Origin: Fluviispira multicolorata
GTDB lineage: Bacteria; Bdellovibrionota_B; Oligoflexia; Silvanigrellales; Silvanigrellaceae
Assembly: GCF_009208585.1 (NCBI RefSeq)
Contig: NZ_WFLN01000007.1
Coordinates: forward strand, 310,001-374,000
DNA: 64,000 bases
Direction: 5' to 3'
The translations under genes were made by a program, and so were the position numbers. Below the pieces are notes generated by a model. That model saw only the letters and a list, made by a program, of their open reading frames with translations, was not told the DNA's origin and searched no databases. Positions within the stretch are counted from its first letter, which is position 1; each line of letters begins with the position of its first letter. This document shows positions 55,067-64,000 of the stretch, piece by piece.

Positions 55067-56545
55067 TCAGTAAGCTCGACCGTTGATTCCTGCCACCGGG
55101 GGAGGTCCTCCATATTTTTGCGGAGAAATTTGTGGAGGCATATCCGCTGATTTCTTTTGCATGTCTGATCTTGGAACAGGATTATTTGGAGATGTAAAAA
55201 CCTCTTTTGCTCCTGCATTGTCAACGGATTTTGGTGCTTGACGTGGCATAAGTCTTTGCGGCTCCCCATTTGGTGGAGAATTTAAATTAGTCATTTGCGG
55301 AGGCATTTTTAGAGGAGGCGGAAAGCTTTGTGGATTGGGTGCATTCTGCATTTGTGGAGGCATCATGCGTTGCTGTTCAGCCATATTTTGTGGACTGGGT
55401 GCATTCTGCATTTGTGGAGGCATCATGCGTTGTTGTTCAGCTATATTTTGTGGATTGGGTGCATTCTGCATTTGTGGAGGTATCATGCGTTGCTGTTCAG
55501 CTATATTTTGTGGATTGGGTGCATTTTGATTTTCAGGCATTCCATTTAAAGTTGGGATTTGTCCTTTATTTTGTTGAGGGTTTTTATTTAAAGGATCGTC
55601 TGCTTTTTGAATACCTTGTTCATTATATAATTTCTGTCCAATTGGATTCGTTGGTTTTGTTACCTTAGTTAATTCTTCTGGGTTTCTAATAGCAACTATT
55701 TTGCTTGGATCAGCTGTACCTAAATTCGTATCTAATTTCCCGCCGCTTAAAATATCTGTAATTCCTTCAACCTTAGCGACATAAGAAAGTTTTGTGGTCA
55801 TTGGCTTACCTTCATCAGTCGAAGCAAGCACATTAAATTTATAATTTCCTGGCACCACAGGAGTTCCTTTGTCATTCAATCCATTCCATGTAATTTTATG
55901 TGCGCCCGCTTGTTTTGGACCAAGTGGAATACTTCTAACTAATTTTGCCTGTTCATCTCTAATTTCAACCACAGTATTTCCTGCAGGTGAATCAAGTTCA
56001 AATTTTGCACTTGATATTTTACCATCTTCAGTTATTTTTAATTGATCACCTTGCAGTTCAATGTCTTTTCCTAAATATTGAGATAATTTCTCTGCTTTAG
56101 AGTCATTTTGCATTTTCTTCATTTCTGTTAAAACTTTATTAACTCCCATAAGCTGTTCAACGGTATTAAATTGTGCCATTTGGGAAGCCATTTCAAAGTG
56201 TTCCATTGGCTTACTTGGATCTTGGTACTTTAATTGAGTCACAAGTAAATTTAAATAGTCATCTCTTTCAAGTTTATTTTTTGCTTTATCTTGTTTTTTC
56301 CCAGTTACTTTTTCGAGTTGCTGTCTAAATTCTCGATCATTTTTTGTTTCACCGAGGCGAAAGTCACCACTTGCAGCCGCTTTTTCTTTTTCAAGTTCAG
56401 CTTGTTTTTCAAAGTTTGACTCTACAATCATTTTTTCAAAATTTGGTGAGTCTTCTCCTTTTTCAACTTTTAGTCCACTTTCTTTTGGTGGCTCTGCATT
56501 TCTATCAGGTACTTTAACTGGTCCTCTTGTTTCTCCAAGTATCAT
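55067..56545 (-). CDS. flgD: Flagellar hook-capping protein FlgD with repetitive C-terminal tail
   Basis: FlgD caps the growing hook. The N-terminal signature YLNLLVTQLKYQDPSKPMEH and MASQMAQFNTVEQL is strong, and the FlgD Ig-like part (VVEIRDEQAKLVRSIPLG, GLNDKGTPVVPGNYKF) follows. Beyond about residue 300 is a long Pro/Gln/Asn/Met-rich tail made of about 3.3 copies of a 20-aa unit encoded by 60-bp DNA repeats (55327-55526). Such a tail is absent from standard FlgD (about 220-250 aa); here the protein is 492 aa. Ribosome site GGAG before the ATG. It sits between fliK and flgE. Confidence 0.92.
   Translation of the reverse strand: MILGETRGPVKVPDRNAEPPKESGLKVEKGEDSPNFEKMIVESNFEKQAELEKEKAAASGDFRLGETKNDREFRQQLEKVTGKKQDKAKNKLERDDYLNLLVTQLKYQDPSKPMEHFEMASQMAQFNTVEQLMGVNKVLTEMKKMQNDSKAEKLSQYLGKDIELQGDQLKITEDGKISSAKFELDSPAGNTVVEIRDEQAKLVRSIPLGPKQAGAHKITWNGLNDKGTPVVPGNYKFNVLASTDEGKPMTTKLSYVAKVEGITDILSGGKLDTNLGTADPSKIVAIRNPEELTKVTKPTNPIGQKLYNEQGIQKADDPLNKNPQQNKGQIPTLNGMPENQNAPNPQNIAEQQRMIPPQMQNAPNPQNIAEQQRMMPPQMQNAPSPQNMAEQQRMMPPQMQNAPNPQSFPPPLKMPPQMTNLNSPPNGEPQRLMPRQAPKSVDNAGAKEVFTSPNNPVPRSDMQKKSADMPPQISPQKYGGPPPVAGINGRAY
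55327..55526. repeat. 60-bp tandem repeat inside flgD (about 3.3 copies)
   Basis: The copies at about 55327, 55387, 55447 and 55507 (partial) differ by a few bases each. They keep the flgD frame because 60 is a multiple of three. This is a likely site of copy-number change. Confidence 0.9.
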
Positions 56546-56583
56546 ATTTCACTCCATTTGTAATATTAATCATAATAAAACAT

Positions 56584-58794
56584 TTAAGCTAAAACTTTAA
56601 TAGATCCATTTGCACCACGTTGAATATTTGTTAATGAATTTTTTTCCACTTTTTTAAAGTTATCAGTCTTATTGCTGCTACTAGTATTTTGATAAGGATT
56701 TATTTTTAAATCATTTTCTTGATTCTGGAAAAATTTTTGATTGTTTTGATTTGTAAATGAATTTGTGAAACCTTGGTTTGCATTTTGATTGTTTGAGTTA
56801 TTATCTGAATTATGATTTGATTGTTGTTGAGAGCTAAAATGACCGCCCGAATTTAGGTTTGATTGAGAAGATTTTTCTGTAATAGATACCTTTATATCTG
56901 TAAGTGTAATATTTTGCACTTCAAGAGATTTTTTTAGAGTGTCCGTTCCGTTTTCAATTATATTTTTTAATTCTCTATTTGAAGTTTTAATTTCCATAGA
57001 CACTGAATTGTCTTTTTTCATTTGGATATTGAGTTCAATTTGACCAAGCTTATCATCCTGAATTTGAACTTTTGCAGTTCCACCACCTCTTGCTTGTAAT
57101 TGTTCTGAAAGATCAATTGCTTTTCTAGTTGCAACGCTCACAATGGGTGCTGAAAAGTCAGCCTTGCTTTTTTCAGAAACAACGATAGGTGTTTTTTCTT
57201 GACTTGAAATATTCTTTTCTAAAGAAAATGTTTTGTCATCAAGATTCTTTTTATCTTCTGAAAATTTCTCTTCTTTTTTAAATGAATTATCAGAATGAGA
57301 CATTTGCATTGAAGACTCGTTGCGCTTAAAATTATTTTCTTTCGGCAGTTCTATTTTACTTTTTTCAGTGAGTGTGTCTTTGTTATCTTTTAAGTTATTG
57401 TCAAAAATTTTCTTTGTCACTTCTTTTACTTCGGGTATTTCTTTATCAGATTTTATTTCTTTCTTTGAATCTTTTTCTATAGTTGTTATGCTCTGATTTT
57501 TCTCGTCATTTTTAAGAGTTTCATTTTCACCTAATTTGGGTAATTCAAGTTTTTTTTCTTGCGCTTTATTTTCTTGTGGTAAAATTTGTATTGTAACAAC
57601 TTCTTCAATATCATATGTTGCAACGTCTGCTTTTACTTTTTTTGGATTAATTGTTATAACTTGTAAGTTATTGTCAATTTTAGGAAGTATTTCTTCGCTT
57701 GTAAAATCTATATTTTTATTTTGAAAATTATCTTTTAATATACTGAATAAATTTGGTTTTTCAGGTGAGGTCTCTGCTTTAATCAATTGGGGTTGAACGA
57801 TCACTTCCTCTTGTTCAAATAAAGCTTTTTTAATATATAAACTTTCAGATTTATTTGGATCTTTATTGTTTTGAATAAGACTTAAAGATTGAATATCTTC
57901 AGTTTTACTGTTTATATGATTTTCAATTATCTGATTTTTTTGAACATCATTTTTTGATTCAAGTACGGATTCTTTTTTACTAAGAGGAAGGATTTTTTCA
58001 TTTTTATTTATTATAAATTTGCTGCTTTCATTATCTTTATTTATTTCATATTCTTCAATATTTTCTATTTCAATTTTAGTATCAGGAAAAAAATCTTTAA
58101 CTGCATCTTTTAATTTTTCTAAATTACTTGTGCTTTTTATAATAACGTTAAGCTCTTCATTTTCAACTATACTTAGATTGATGCTATTGCTTTGTGGTAA
58201 AATATTTTTTTCTACATTTACGACTCTATTCTGATTTTCTTCTAAATAAATATTTTCATTTTTTAGCAAAGGTAGGATTAAATTTTTATTATCAAATAAA
58301 CTTGTTTCATTGAGATCTAATTTGTTTTCATCTTTTTTTAAAATAGGTATAGCTTCATTAAAAAGTGAAAAATTTGGTTTTTGAAACAATTCTTCTATCA
58401 TATTGCTTGCAACTCGAACCCCATCTGATTTTGGAGTGACCATTTGAAAATTTTCATATTTTTGGGTGGATGAAAAGAAAAAATTTGGAAAATAAGAATA
58501 ATTTGGGATGATTTCGTCTTCTTTCTTTTCTTTTATATCACCTTGTTTGGTTAAATTTTGTTTTTGGGGGGAAGATGTATTTTCTTTATCTCTGTCTTTA
58601 TCTTTATCATTCACTTCTGTTTTTTCGTTTTCTTGGCATGACTTATCGAAAAACTTTTTAAAGGATGAGGTTTCTTTATCTGAGTGAGGAGCATCCATTT
58701 TAGGCTTTTTGAGTTCGTTCGTTTCTGCTTGATTTGTTTGAGGCGGACTGGGATCTGGAATAAAAACATCTGTACGTACAAGTCCTGAAAGCAT
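56584..58794 (-). CDS. fliK: Flagellar hook-length control protein FliK
   Basis: FliK measures hook length and switches export to filament proteins. The C-terminal domain shows the Flg_hook pattern: QIQDDKLGQIELNIQMKKDN, then a helix-rich stretch (RELKNIIENGTDTLKKSLEV) and NITLTDIKVSI. The first ~500 residues are Lys/Glu/Asn/Ser-rich and disordered, as is usual in FliK. At 736 aa it is longer than most FliK proteins (about 400). It starts the fliK-flgD-flgE operon; GGAG lies eight bases before the ATG. Confidence 0.9.
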   Translation of the reverse strand: MLSGLVRTDVFIPDPSPPQTNQAETNELKKPKMDAPHSDKETSSFKKFFDKSCQENEKTEVNDKDKDRDKENTSSPQKQNLTKQGDIKEKKEDEIIPNYSYFPNFFFSSTQKYENFQMVTPKSDGVRVASNMIEELFQKPNFSLFNEAIPILKKDENKLDLNETSLFDNKNLILPLLKNENIYLEENQNRVVNVEKNILPQSNSINLSIVENEELNVIIKSTSNLEKLKDAVKDFFPDTKIEIENIEEYEINKDNESSKFIINKNEKILPLSKKESVLESKNDVQKNQIIENHINSKTEDIQSLSLIQNNKDPNKSESLYIKKALFEQEEVIVQPQLIKAETSPEKPNLFSILKDNFQNKNIDFTSEEILPKIDNNLQVITINPKKVKADVATYDIEEVVTIQILPQENKAQEKKLELPKLGENETLKNDEKNQSITTIEKDSKKEIKSDKEIPEVKEVTKKIFDNNLKDNKDTLTEKSKIELPKENNFKRNESSMQMSHSDNSFKKEEKFSEDKKNLDDKTFSLEKNISSQEKTPIVVSEKSKADFSAPIVSVATRKAIDLSEQLQARGGGTAKVQIQDDKLGQIELNIQMKKDNSVSMEIKTSNRELKNIIENGTDTLKKSLEVQNITLTDIKVSITEKSSQSNLNSGGHFSSQQQSNHNSDNNSNNQNANQGFTNSFTNQNNQKFFQNQENDLKINPYQNTSSSNKTDNFKKVEKNSLTNIQRGANGSIKVLA

Positions 58795-59208
58795 GAAGCC
58801 GCTCCTTTTTATTTTCTCTTGAGTTTTGCTTCTTCTTATGAACTTTAGCGCATTATTTTTATAAACTTGAGCTTAAATCTTGCATGATTTTACTTTTCTG
58901 GCTTGGGAACTTCAGTTTAAATATGTCAATAATTCCTGAGGCTAAAATGTAGTTTAAAAATCAGTAGATTTTAAATACCCTTTGTAAATTAAACTATTGG
59001 GGTCAAGAGACGGCTTTTCTAGCGCACTTTTGCAGTGTAAATGTTTAACTTTATAAGGACTTTTGACCTATAAAAAAAGGTTGACTTTGACAGGGAAGCT
59101 CACTAATGTGTGGAGCTTGCAAAAAGGCGACTTTATGCACACTTTTTCTTGTGCCAAATAGAATAAGTGTAAGGAAAACAGACGGATACATACAAGGAAA
59201 GGTTTCGT
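58795..59208. other. 414-base region between fliK and rpsL (divergent promoters)
   Basis: Contains the rpsL promoter candidate at 59081-59109 and, for fliK, no convincing sigma-54 or sigma-28 site. A short inverted repeat (AAGCTC/GAGCTT) overlaps the rpsL promoter zone. No coding frame recognised. Confidence 0.5.
59081..59109 (+). promoter_or_regulatory. Sigma-70-type promoter candidate for rpsL-rpsG
   Basis: TTGACT (59081-59086), 17-base spacer, TAATGT (59104-59109), about 100 bases before the rpsL ATG. A second TTGACA at 59087 lacks a matching -10. Confidence 0.5.
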
Positions 59209-59622
59209 ATGCCAACTATTAACCAGCTTGTCGCGAGTGGTCGTACACCTAAGGCTTATCGCAGCAAGTCCCCAGCACTTAAAGAGTGCCCACAACGTCG
59301 TGGCGTTTGTACACGCGTTTATACAACAACACCTAAAAAGCCGAACTCTGCAATTCGTAAAGTTGCAAAAGTCCGTCTTACAACAGGTATTGAAGTTATT
59401 TCTTATATCCCAGGTGAAGGCCACAACCTTCAAGAACACTCCGTAGTTCTTGTTCGTGGCGGTCGTGTAAAAGACTTACCTGGTGTGCGTTACCACATTG
59501 TTCGTGGTGCACTTGACACAACCGGCGTTGCAAAACGTCGTCAATCTCGCTCACTTTATGGCGCAAAACGTCCTAAGGGAGGCGCTGCGGCTGCTGAACC
59601 TGCTAAAAAAGGTAAAAAGTAA
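59209..59622 (+). CDS. rpsL: 30S ribosomal protein S12
   Basis: S12 helps decoding at the ribosomal A site. The core is highly conserved: [28 protein letters not shown] with the Lys that streptomycin-resistance mutations alter, and [16 protein letters not shown]. Length 137 aa, with an Ala/Lys/Pro-rich tail. AAGGAAAGG precedes the ATG. First gene of a short str-type operon with rpsG. Confidence 0.98.
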   Translation: MPTINQLVASGRTPKAYRSKSPALKECPQRRGVCTRVYTTTPKKPNSAIRKVAKVRLTTGIEVISYIPGEGHNLQEHSVVLVRGGRVKDLPGVRYHIVRGALDTTGVAKRRQSRSLYGAKRPKGGAAAAEPAKKGKK

Positions 59623-59728
59623 GTAACAGTTTACATTATAGGTGAGATTTGTTGCTCCCTGCCTGCAATATGGCCAACACGACAAACAGAAGCAAACAGT
59701 GTGTTCTGCTTTTGAGTAAAGGTTTCAA

Positions 59729-59753
59729 AGAAACTTTGAAGTTTCTCTTTTTT
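59729..59753 (+). terminator. Hairpin plus T-run between rpsL and rpsG
   Basis: GAAACT (59730-59735) pairs with AGTTTC (59740-59745) around TTGA, followed by TCTTTTTT. It ends just upstream of the rpsG ribosome site, so it could act as an attenuator or part of an S7-binding site rather than a full stop. Confidence 0.45.
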
Positions 59754-59766
59754 AGAAGGAATTTAA

Positions 59767-60243
<477 letters not shown>

Positions 60244-60617
60244 TTTTAAACATCTGCAACCAGTTTGTTTTTCCTTGCAGTTTTTATTTGGCAAAAAAGG
60301 CTCCGCTTTGGCGGGGCTTTTTTTTATTCTTTTTCAGAATCACTATTTTAAAAATTCTCTATTACAAATAATAAAATGACAAGGATGTAAAATAATTACT
60401 TTTTGTAAATTTATAAAAGTCTATATTTTAGTTATTTATTTTACAAAAATATTATTAGTAATATTATATAAAATAAACAATAAATATGTCTTATAATAAA
60501 TTAATTTTGTAATAATTTATTATTTTTTACTTGAATTTTAAAACACAATATTTTAAAGAATACATAATTTAGTTTTGTTTCAGAGTAATAACGCTGTTTA
60601 ATGTAGGAGTTGTCACA
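60244..60617. other. 374-base gap after rpsG with terminator and AT-rich promoter region
   Basis: The first part holds the rpsG terminator. The rest is AT-rich with no open frame, and leads to the exported cluster, whose first ATG follows AGGAG at eight bases. Confidence 0.5.
60293..60326 (+). terminator. Intrinsic terminator after rpsG
   Basis: GCTCCGC (60300-60306) pairs with GCGGGGC (60311-60317) with one G-U, TTTG loop, flanked by A-run and T-run. Strong rho-independent terminator. Confidence 0.9.
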
Positions 60618-62318
60618 ATGACTAAAAATGCTAAATTGACATTGCTTTTTTCTTCTCTTTTTCTCTCAAGTTCAGCTTTTGCGGGTGGACCTAATATTGT
60701 AAATAAATGTGCTTTTAAAGGAATAAATCATCCAGAAAACTCTAATGCCGTTATGTTTGATGAAGAGTGTGCAAATGCTTATGTGCTTCCGCCTGAAGTC
60801 GGTAAGGTCACTGTGAGTGCTGTTCAACAGAATTTAAATTTAGGCTTTTGCTCTACATTAAAAATTGATCAAAACTCAGTTAGACAGAGTGCTTTAATTA
60901 GAGAAAGCATACGTTTAAAAATAAATAATATGAGAAAAGAACTCGATCCTTTGGAGAAGGAATAAGAAAATCTTTTTAAAATATTGTCCACTAAAAAATT
61001 TGAAAATGAAGAAGCTTATAACAAATTTGAAGCGATAAAAATTAAAAAAGCAATACTTGGTATAGAGTTGGATACAGCAAGAAATAAGTATGAAGATTTG
61101 CTACGGTCTGAGCCAAACTCTCCTAAAACGGCTGAAGCTAAAAAACTTTTAGATACCCTTGTAGAAGATTATAGAACATTATTAGATTTTGAATACTATC
61201 CCGCAGAAAAAGAATTTAATAGAACATACAGAGAAGTTAAATTAGCTTCAGAGCAATACGACTATATTTTTAATAGATTTGAGGAATTATTAAAACCGTT
61301 GCAGAGCTTGCAAACAACAGCAGACAATATTGCAGCTGCTGCTCAAAATTCATATCAAAGATATGCTGTGCTTGAAGGTCTTTCAGCAAATCTCTTATTC
61401 AACGCAGATACAACAAATTTGGTGCAAAAATATCAAGAAATGAATAAGAATTTAAATATAGCGTGGCAGCCTATGCTCATAAAAAATGCGTTCTTTAATG
61501 CTTTCCTAAAAGAAAGTGATACTACGCCTGATACTACTTTTTCAGTCCTTATTGATGCTTCTATCCCCGGAGTGAGCTATCAAATGCTTAAAAATATAGA
61601 TCCAAAAACTCCTTTACCTTTATTAAACGAAAAAGAGAGTAAACAAGATGAATTTTTCGGAAGTGCATCTGGTAGAGTAAAACTCAACCTTTTAGGAGGA
61701 TGCACATATTATGACAATATCAATCAACCAGTGAAAGAAAATGATATAAATAATATTTCTGCAAATATGACTTTGAATGTAAATTATACGTATCAAGTGA
61801 AAGGGAGAAGATCTTTTTCAGCAAAATATCATTTGTCTAACTTATACAGCAAAATCGAAAGTAAAACGAGTTCAAGAGGGTGGTTTTCTACTTCATCCGC
61901 TCATTCCATAGTAGAAAATAACGAAACTTCTGATTGGTTTGAAATTAAATTTGATGGAGACAATGGAGAGTTTCAATACACGCCAAGAGAACAAAGTGAT
62001 ATTACGTTAGAACAAAAGAAACTCTTGTTTGATCGAGTTCTTATACTTTCTGCCAAGCAAAATGCAGGCTCTACTCCTCCAAGTATAATTCAACCACCCA
62101 TTTCTGGGATTTTATATGCTGCTGGTAGGCTTGATAGATGTAATTATTATTACTGTCAGGTAGGTTCCTTTTTTATAGGCACAATTGGCTCAATTTTTGG
62201 CGGATCAAATGCGTCTTCTTATTTTAGATCTCAAGCAAACTTTTGGGCTGAAGATAGAGTAAGTGGTTACCAAATTTTAGATCGCTCAAATAAAGTAACA
62301 TTTACAAGTAAATTATAA
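60618..62318 (+). pseudogene. Exported coiled-coil protein interrupted by an in-frame TAA
   Basis: The first 115 codons (60618-60965) begin with a signal peptide (LTLLFSSLFLSSSAFAGG) and run into a helical region that stops at TAA (60963-60965). The second frame (from TTG 60984 to 62318, 444 codons) is in the same reading frame, and the coiled coil continues across the stop (NNMRKELDPLEKE, then the post-stop helix). The second part has no ribosome site near its TTG. Read through, it would be one protein of about 566 residues with a beta-rich C-terminal domain. It may be a nonsense mutation, an error, or readthrough. Not recognised by family. Next genes are also exported. Confidence 0.7.
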
Positions 62319-62369
62319 TCTGTTATTGTGCTTAGAATAAAATCTAAGCACTCTTAAAAAGGTTAAACT

Positions 62370-63203
62370 ATGTCAGTAATAAAAATAATGGTTTTTATCT
62401 TTCTCTTAGTTCAAACAGTGTCTTGTGGAACAAAAAATTCTGAGAAAAAAACAGATATACAAGATGCACCAGATGACTCTGTGCAAAAACCTGATCCCAC
62501 AGAAAATATTTCAAAGAGTTATAAATTTGAAATGAATATACCTAATGCCAATGAACCTGTGCTATTAAAAGTTAAAACGCATAAATACGGTGCCGATGTC
62601 ACAGTCGAATCTTTTCCAAAACAATTTATAGGTTCTTTAGGTTTTAAAATAGATATTATAAATTTTTTCTTTGATAGAAAAAAAGGTGTTAATCGTAATG
62701 ATTGTGATGATGTAAGAAAATTCGCTCTTATAGCTAAAAATCGTGCTAATGAAACAAATAGGAAATATGTAAGAGGAGCTAACGTTACGATTGATTTGGA
62801 TTCACAGATGAATTTTCTCAAAGCAGGATTTGACACTGCTGTGAAAAAATTTATAGCAGTTAAACTCGGAATTGATTGGAGTAAAGTCTATTACAATAAT
62901 AAGTTCACAATAACTGATCTTACTTATGATATACAATATAATATAGATGCATTATCTAATATTATTGATGAAAAAAATGAATTCAAAAAAAGTACTGATA
63001 ATTTTATCAATAATACAATGAAGTATGATGGGGCTACTTCTGTGAACAATAGATTTGCAGATCTTGTCTGTGATTTATATTTAGGAAATGCCAAGCTGAG
63101 TATGCAATTTATAGGAAGATATAATGAAGAAAATAAAGGAGATAATGATTATGCAGCGCAAGTTAGTTTTGATAATATTAAATCAATAAGTGAAAGTGAA
63201 TGA
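62370..63203 (+). CDS. Lipoprotein, unknown function
   Basis: Not recognised. A lipoprotein signal (VFIFLLVQTVSCGTKN) precedes a 250-residue body that is Lys/Asn/Asp-rich with alternating beta and helix; Cys residues are few. It starts 51 bases after the interrupted gene, on the same strand, and overlaps nothing. The next gene starts one base after its stop, suggesting one transcript of three exported proteins. Confidence 0.7.
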   Translation: MSVIKIMVFIFLLVQTVSCGTKNSEKKTDIQDAPDDSVQKPDPTENISKSYKFEMNIPNANEPVLLKVKTHKYGADVTVESFPKQFIGSLGFKIDIINFFFDRKKGVNRNDCDDVRKFALIAKNRANETNRKYVRGANVTIDLDSQMNFLKAGFDTAVKKFIAVKLGIDWSKVYYNNKFTITDLTYDIQYNIDALSNIIDEKNEFKKSTDNFINNTMKYDGATSVNNRFADLVCDLYLGNAKLSMQFIGRYNEENKGDNDYAAQVSFDNIKSISESE

Positions 63204-63204
63204 G

Positions 63205-63714
63205 ATGAAAGTGTTTAATAAATATACTGCGATATTTGGGATTGTCTTTGTTTTATTATTTTTATTTATAAATAAATTTTTCTTTAGTAGTGAAAAAAGT
63301 TCTGAAATAAATGTATCTCAATCAGAAAAAAATAAAATAGTTAGTATTAAAAACTCAGTTGAACCTAGCATTAAAGATAATAAAACAAAGGAAAGGCAAA
63401 ATATAGCTGAAAATAACAATGTGTTCGAAGATCAAGTCAATAACTCAATGCCTAGCGGTATTTTAGAAGCAGAACAAGAAGTGAAATTTTTAGAAAAGAA
63501 GCTTAAAGATGAAAATGCAGTAGAAAGACTCAATAGCAATTCTATCAGCGATTCGGATAGACAGAATTATCAACAAATATACAAACGGCTGAGTTTGCTT
63601 TCTAAATATATTATGGAAAAAAAATACGAAGATTTATCTTTAAAAGTCACTGAATATGAAAGGGAGCATGATAAAAATCTTGAAGAATTAGGTTTAAAAA
63701 AAGAAATTAATTAA
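63205..63714 (+). CDS. Membrane-anchored coiled-coil protein, unknown function
   Basis: Not recognised. One N-terminal membrane helix (YTAIFGIVFVLLFLFINKFFF) precedes about 120 residues of charged coiled coil with heptad spacing. Start ATG at 63205 is one base after the preceding stop; a GTG at 63190 is also in frame. Likely co-translated with the lipoprotein. Function unknown. Confidence 0.6.
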   Translation: MKVFNKYTAIFGIVFVLLFLFINKFFFSSEKSSEINVSQSEKNKIVSIKNSVEPSIKDNKTKERQNIAENNNVFEDQVNNSMPSGILEAEQEVKFLEKKLKDENAVERLNSNSISDSDRQNYQQIYKRLSLLSKYIMEKKYEDLSLKVTEYEREHDKNLEELGLKKEIN

Positions 63715-63882
63715 AATTTCTATTAAATAAAGACTCACTCTTTAGTCAGCTCTTAGCAAAGAATCATATTCATTCCTGAAAAAGGATATAAAATTTAAAA
63801 ATGAGTATTGCCTGTTAGTTTTATGACATAAGATTTCTCTTTTTATGATATGATAAAAGCAAAATTTTAAGAGCGGTGTCAT

Positions 63883-64000
63883 ATGCATAAATCTTTCTTT
63901 GTCAATCTTCCAGTAACTGATTTGGATAAATCAAAAGAGTATTTTAAAAAAATAGGTTTTTCATTTGAAGCAAGTTATACCTATGAAAATGCTCTTTGTT
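63883..64000 (+). CDS. VOC-family (glyoxalase/bleomycin-resistance-like) protein, partial
   Basis: The first 39 codons to the window edge (HKSFFVNLPVTDLDKSKEYF, then KKIGFSFEA) match the start of VOC-superfamily proteins, which bind metals and small molecules (F-V-N-L-P-V-x-D-L-x-x-S-x-x-F-Y). The ATG follows GAGCGGTG. The gene continues beyond the window, so no activity can be assigned. Confidence 0.75.
   Translation, partial: MHKSFFVNLPVTDLDKSKEYFKKIGFSFEASYTYENALC

Noticed and set aside
55328..55668. Long plus-strand open frames with repeated Cys/Trp/Leu units opposite flgD
   Set aside because: They are the antisense of the 60-bp flgD repeats; flgD on the minus strand is clearly coding, with correct domains and ribosome site.

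Overview
The window reads as chromosomal DNA of an AT-rich, flagellated, aerobic, Gram-negative bacterium. Flagellar genes (fliD, fliS, flagellin, fliK, flgD, flgE), chemotaxis proteins, a PilZ protein, a cbb3 oxidase, many lipoproteins with lipoboxes and a lipid A-type acyltransferase all point this way. The gene mix and base composition resemble the Bdellovibrionota/Oligoflexia group (for example Silvanigrella-like bacteria). That placement is an inference from memory, not a search result. No tRNA, 16S/23S rRNA, CRISPR array, transposase or phage gene was seen.

Layout, left to right. 1-3.1 kb: a cut-off glycosyltransferase, then fliD-fliS, with a strong hairpin covering the fliD ribosome site. 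3.1-9.3 kb: a REC-PilZ protein, a HAD phosphatase coupled to a divergent murI, a DUF1338 protein, an aminotransferase and a chemoreceptor. 9.3-16.9 kb: a large unknown protein, an exported peptidase pair (ggt and an M13 lipoprotein), and flagellin with a CheZ-like phosphatase. 17-25.8 kb: a degenerate XRE/IrrE-type regulator, a coiled-coil membrane protein, a TrmA/RlmD-like protein lacking its nucleophile, a ParA/acyltransferase/SDR operon, a dihydrouridine synthase and an HNH protein. 25.9-36.3 kb: an accessory-looking stretch with a kinase-like lipoprotein, an alpha/beta hydrolase, a BrnQ transporter, two tandem small secreted paralogues in very AT-rich DNA, a YifB/ComM ATPase, and a metallopeptidase gene whose GC is clearly higher than its surroundings.

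36.4-43.2 kb is the cbb3 oxidase locus: a fused ccoNO, ccoQ, a single-haem ccoP, a divergent TauE/SafE-like gene, ccoI and ccoS. A Fur-like inverted repeat lies upstream. A CheY-type regulator, a rhodanese and a UbiB-family kinase follow. 45-53.5 kb: small membrane and unknown proteins, a HIT protein, a VKOR-DsbA fusion in an operon with deoC and a lipoprotein, a lipid A-type acyltransferase and a fatty acid desaturase. 53.6-58.8 kb: the hook operon fliK-flgD-flgE, where flgD carries a 60-bp tandem repeat. 59-60.3 kb: rpsL-rpsG, ended by a good terminator. 60.6-64 kb: a row of unknown exported proteins, the first interrupted by an in-frame TAA, and the start of a VOC protein.

The flagellar parts (cap, cap chaperone, filament, hook, hook cap, hook ruler) sit in three separate loci, with control proteins beside two of them. 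The cbb3 locus holds structural and maturation genes together. The least explained parts are the right-end exported cluster, the tandem secreted paralogues, the kinase-like lipoprotein and several enzymes that have lost hallmark catalytic residues. All start sites and functions are predictions from sequence reading.
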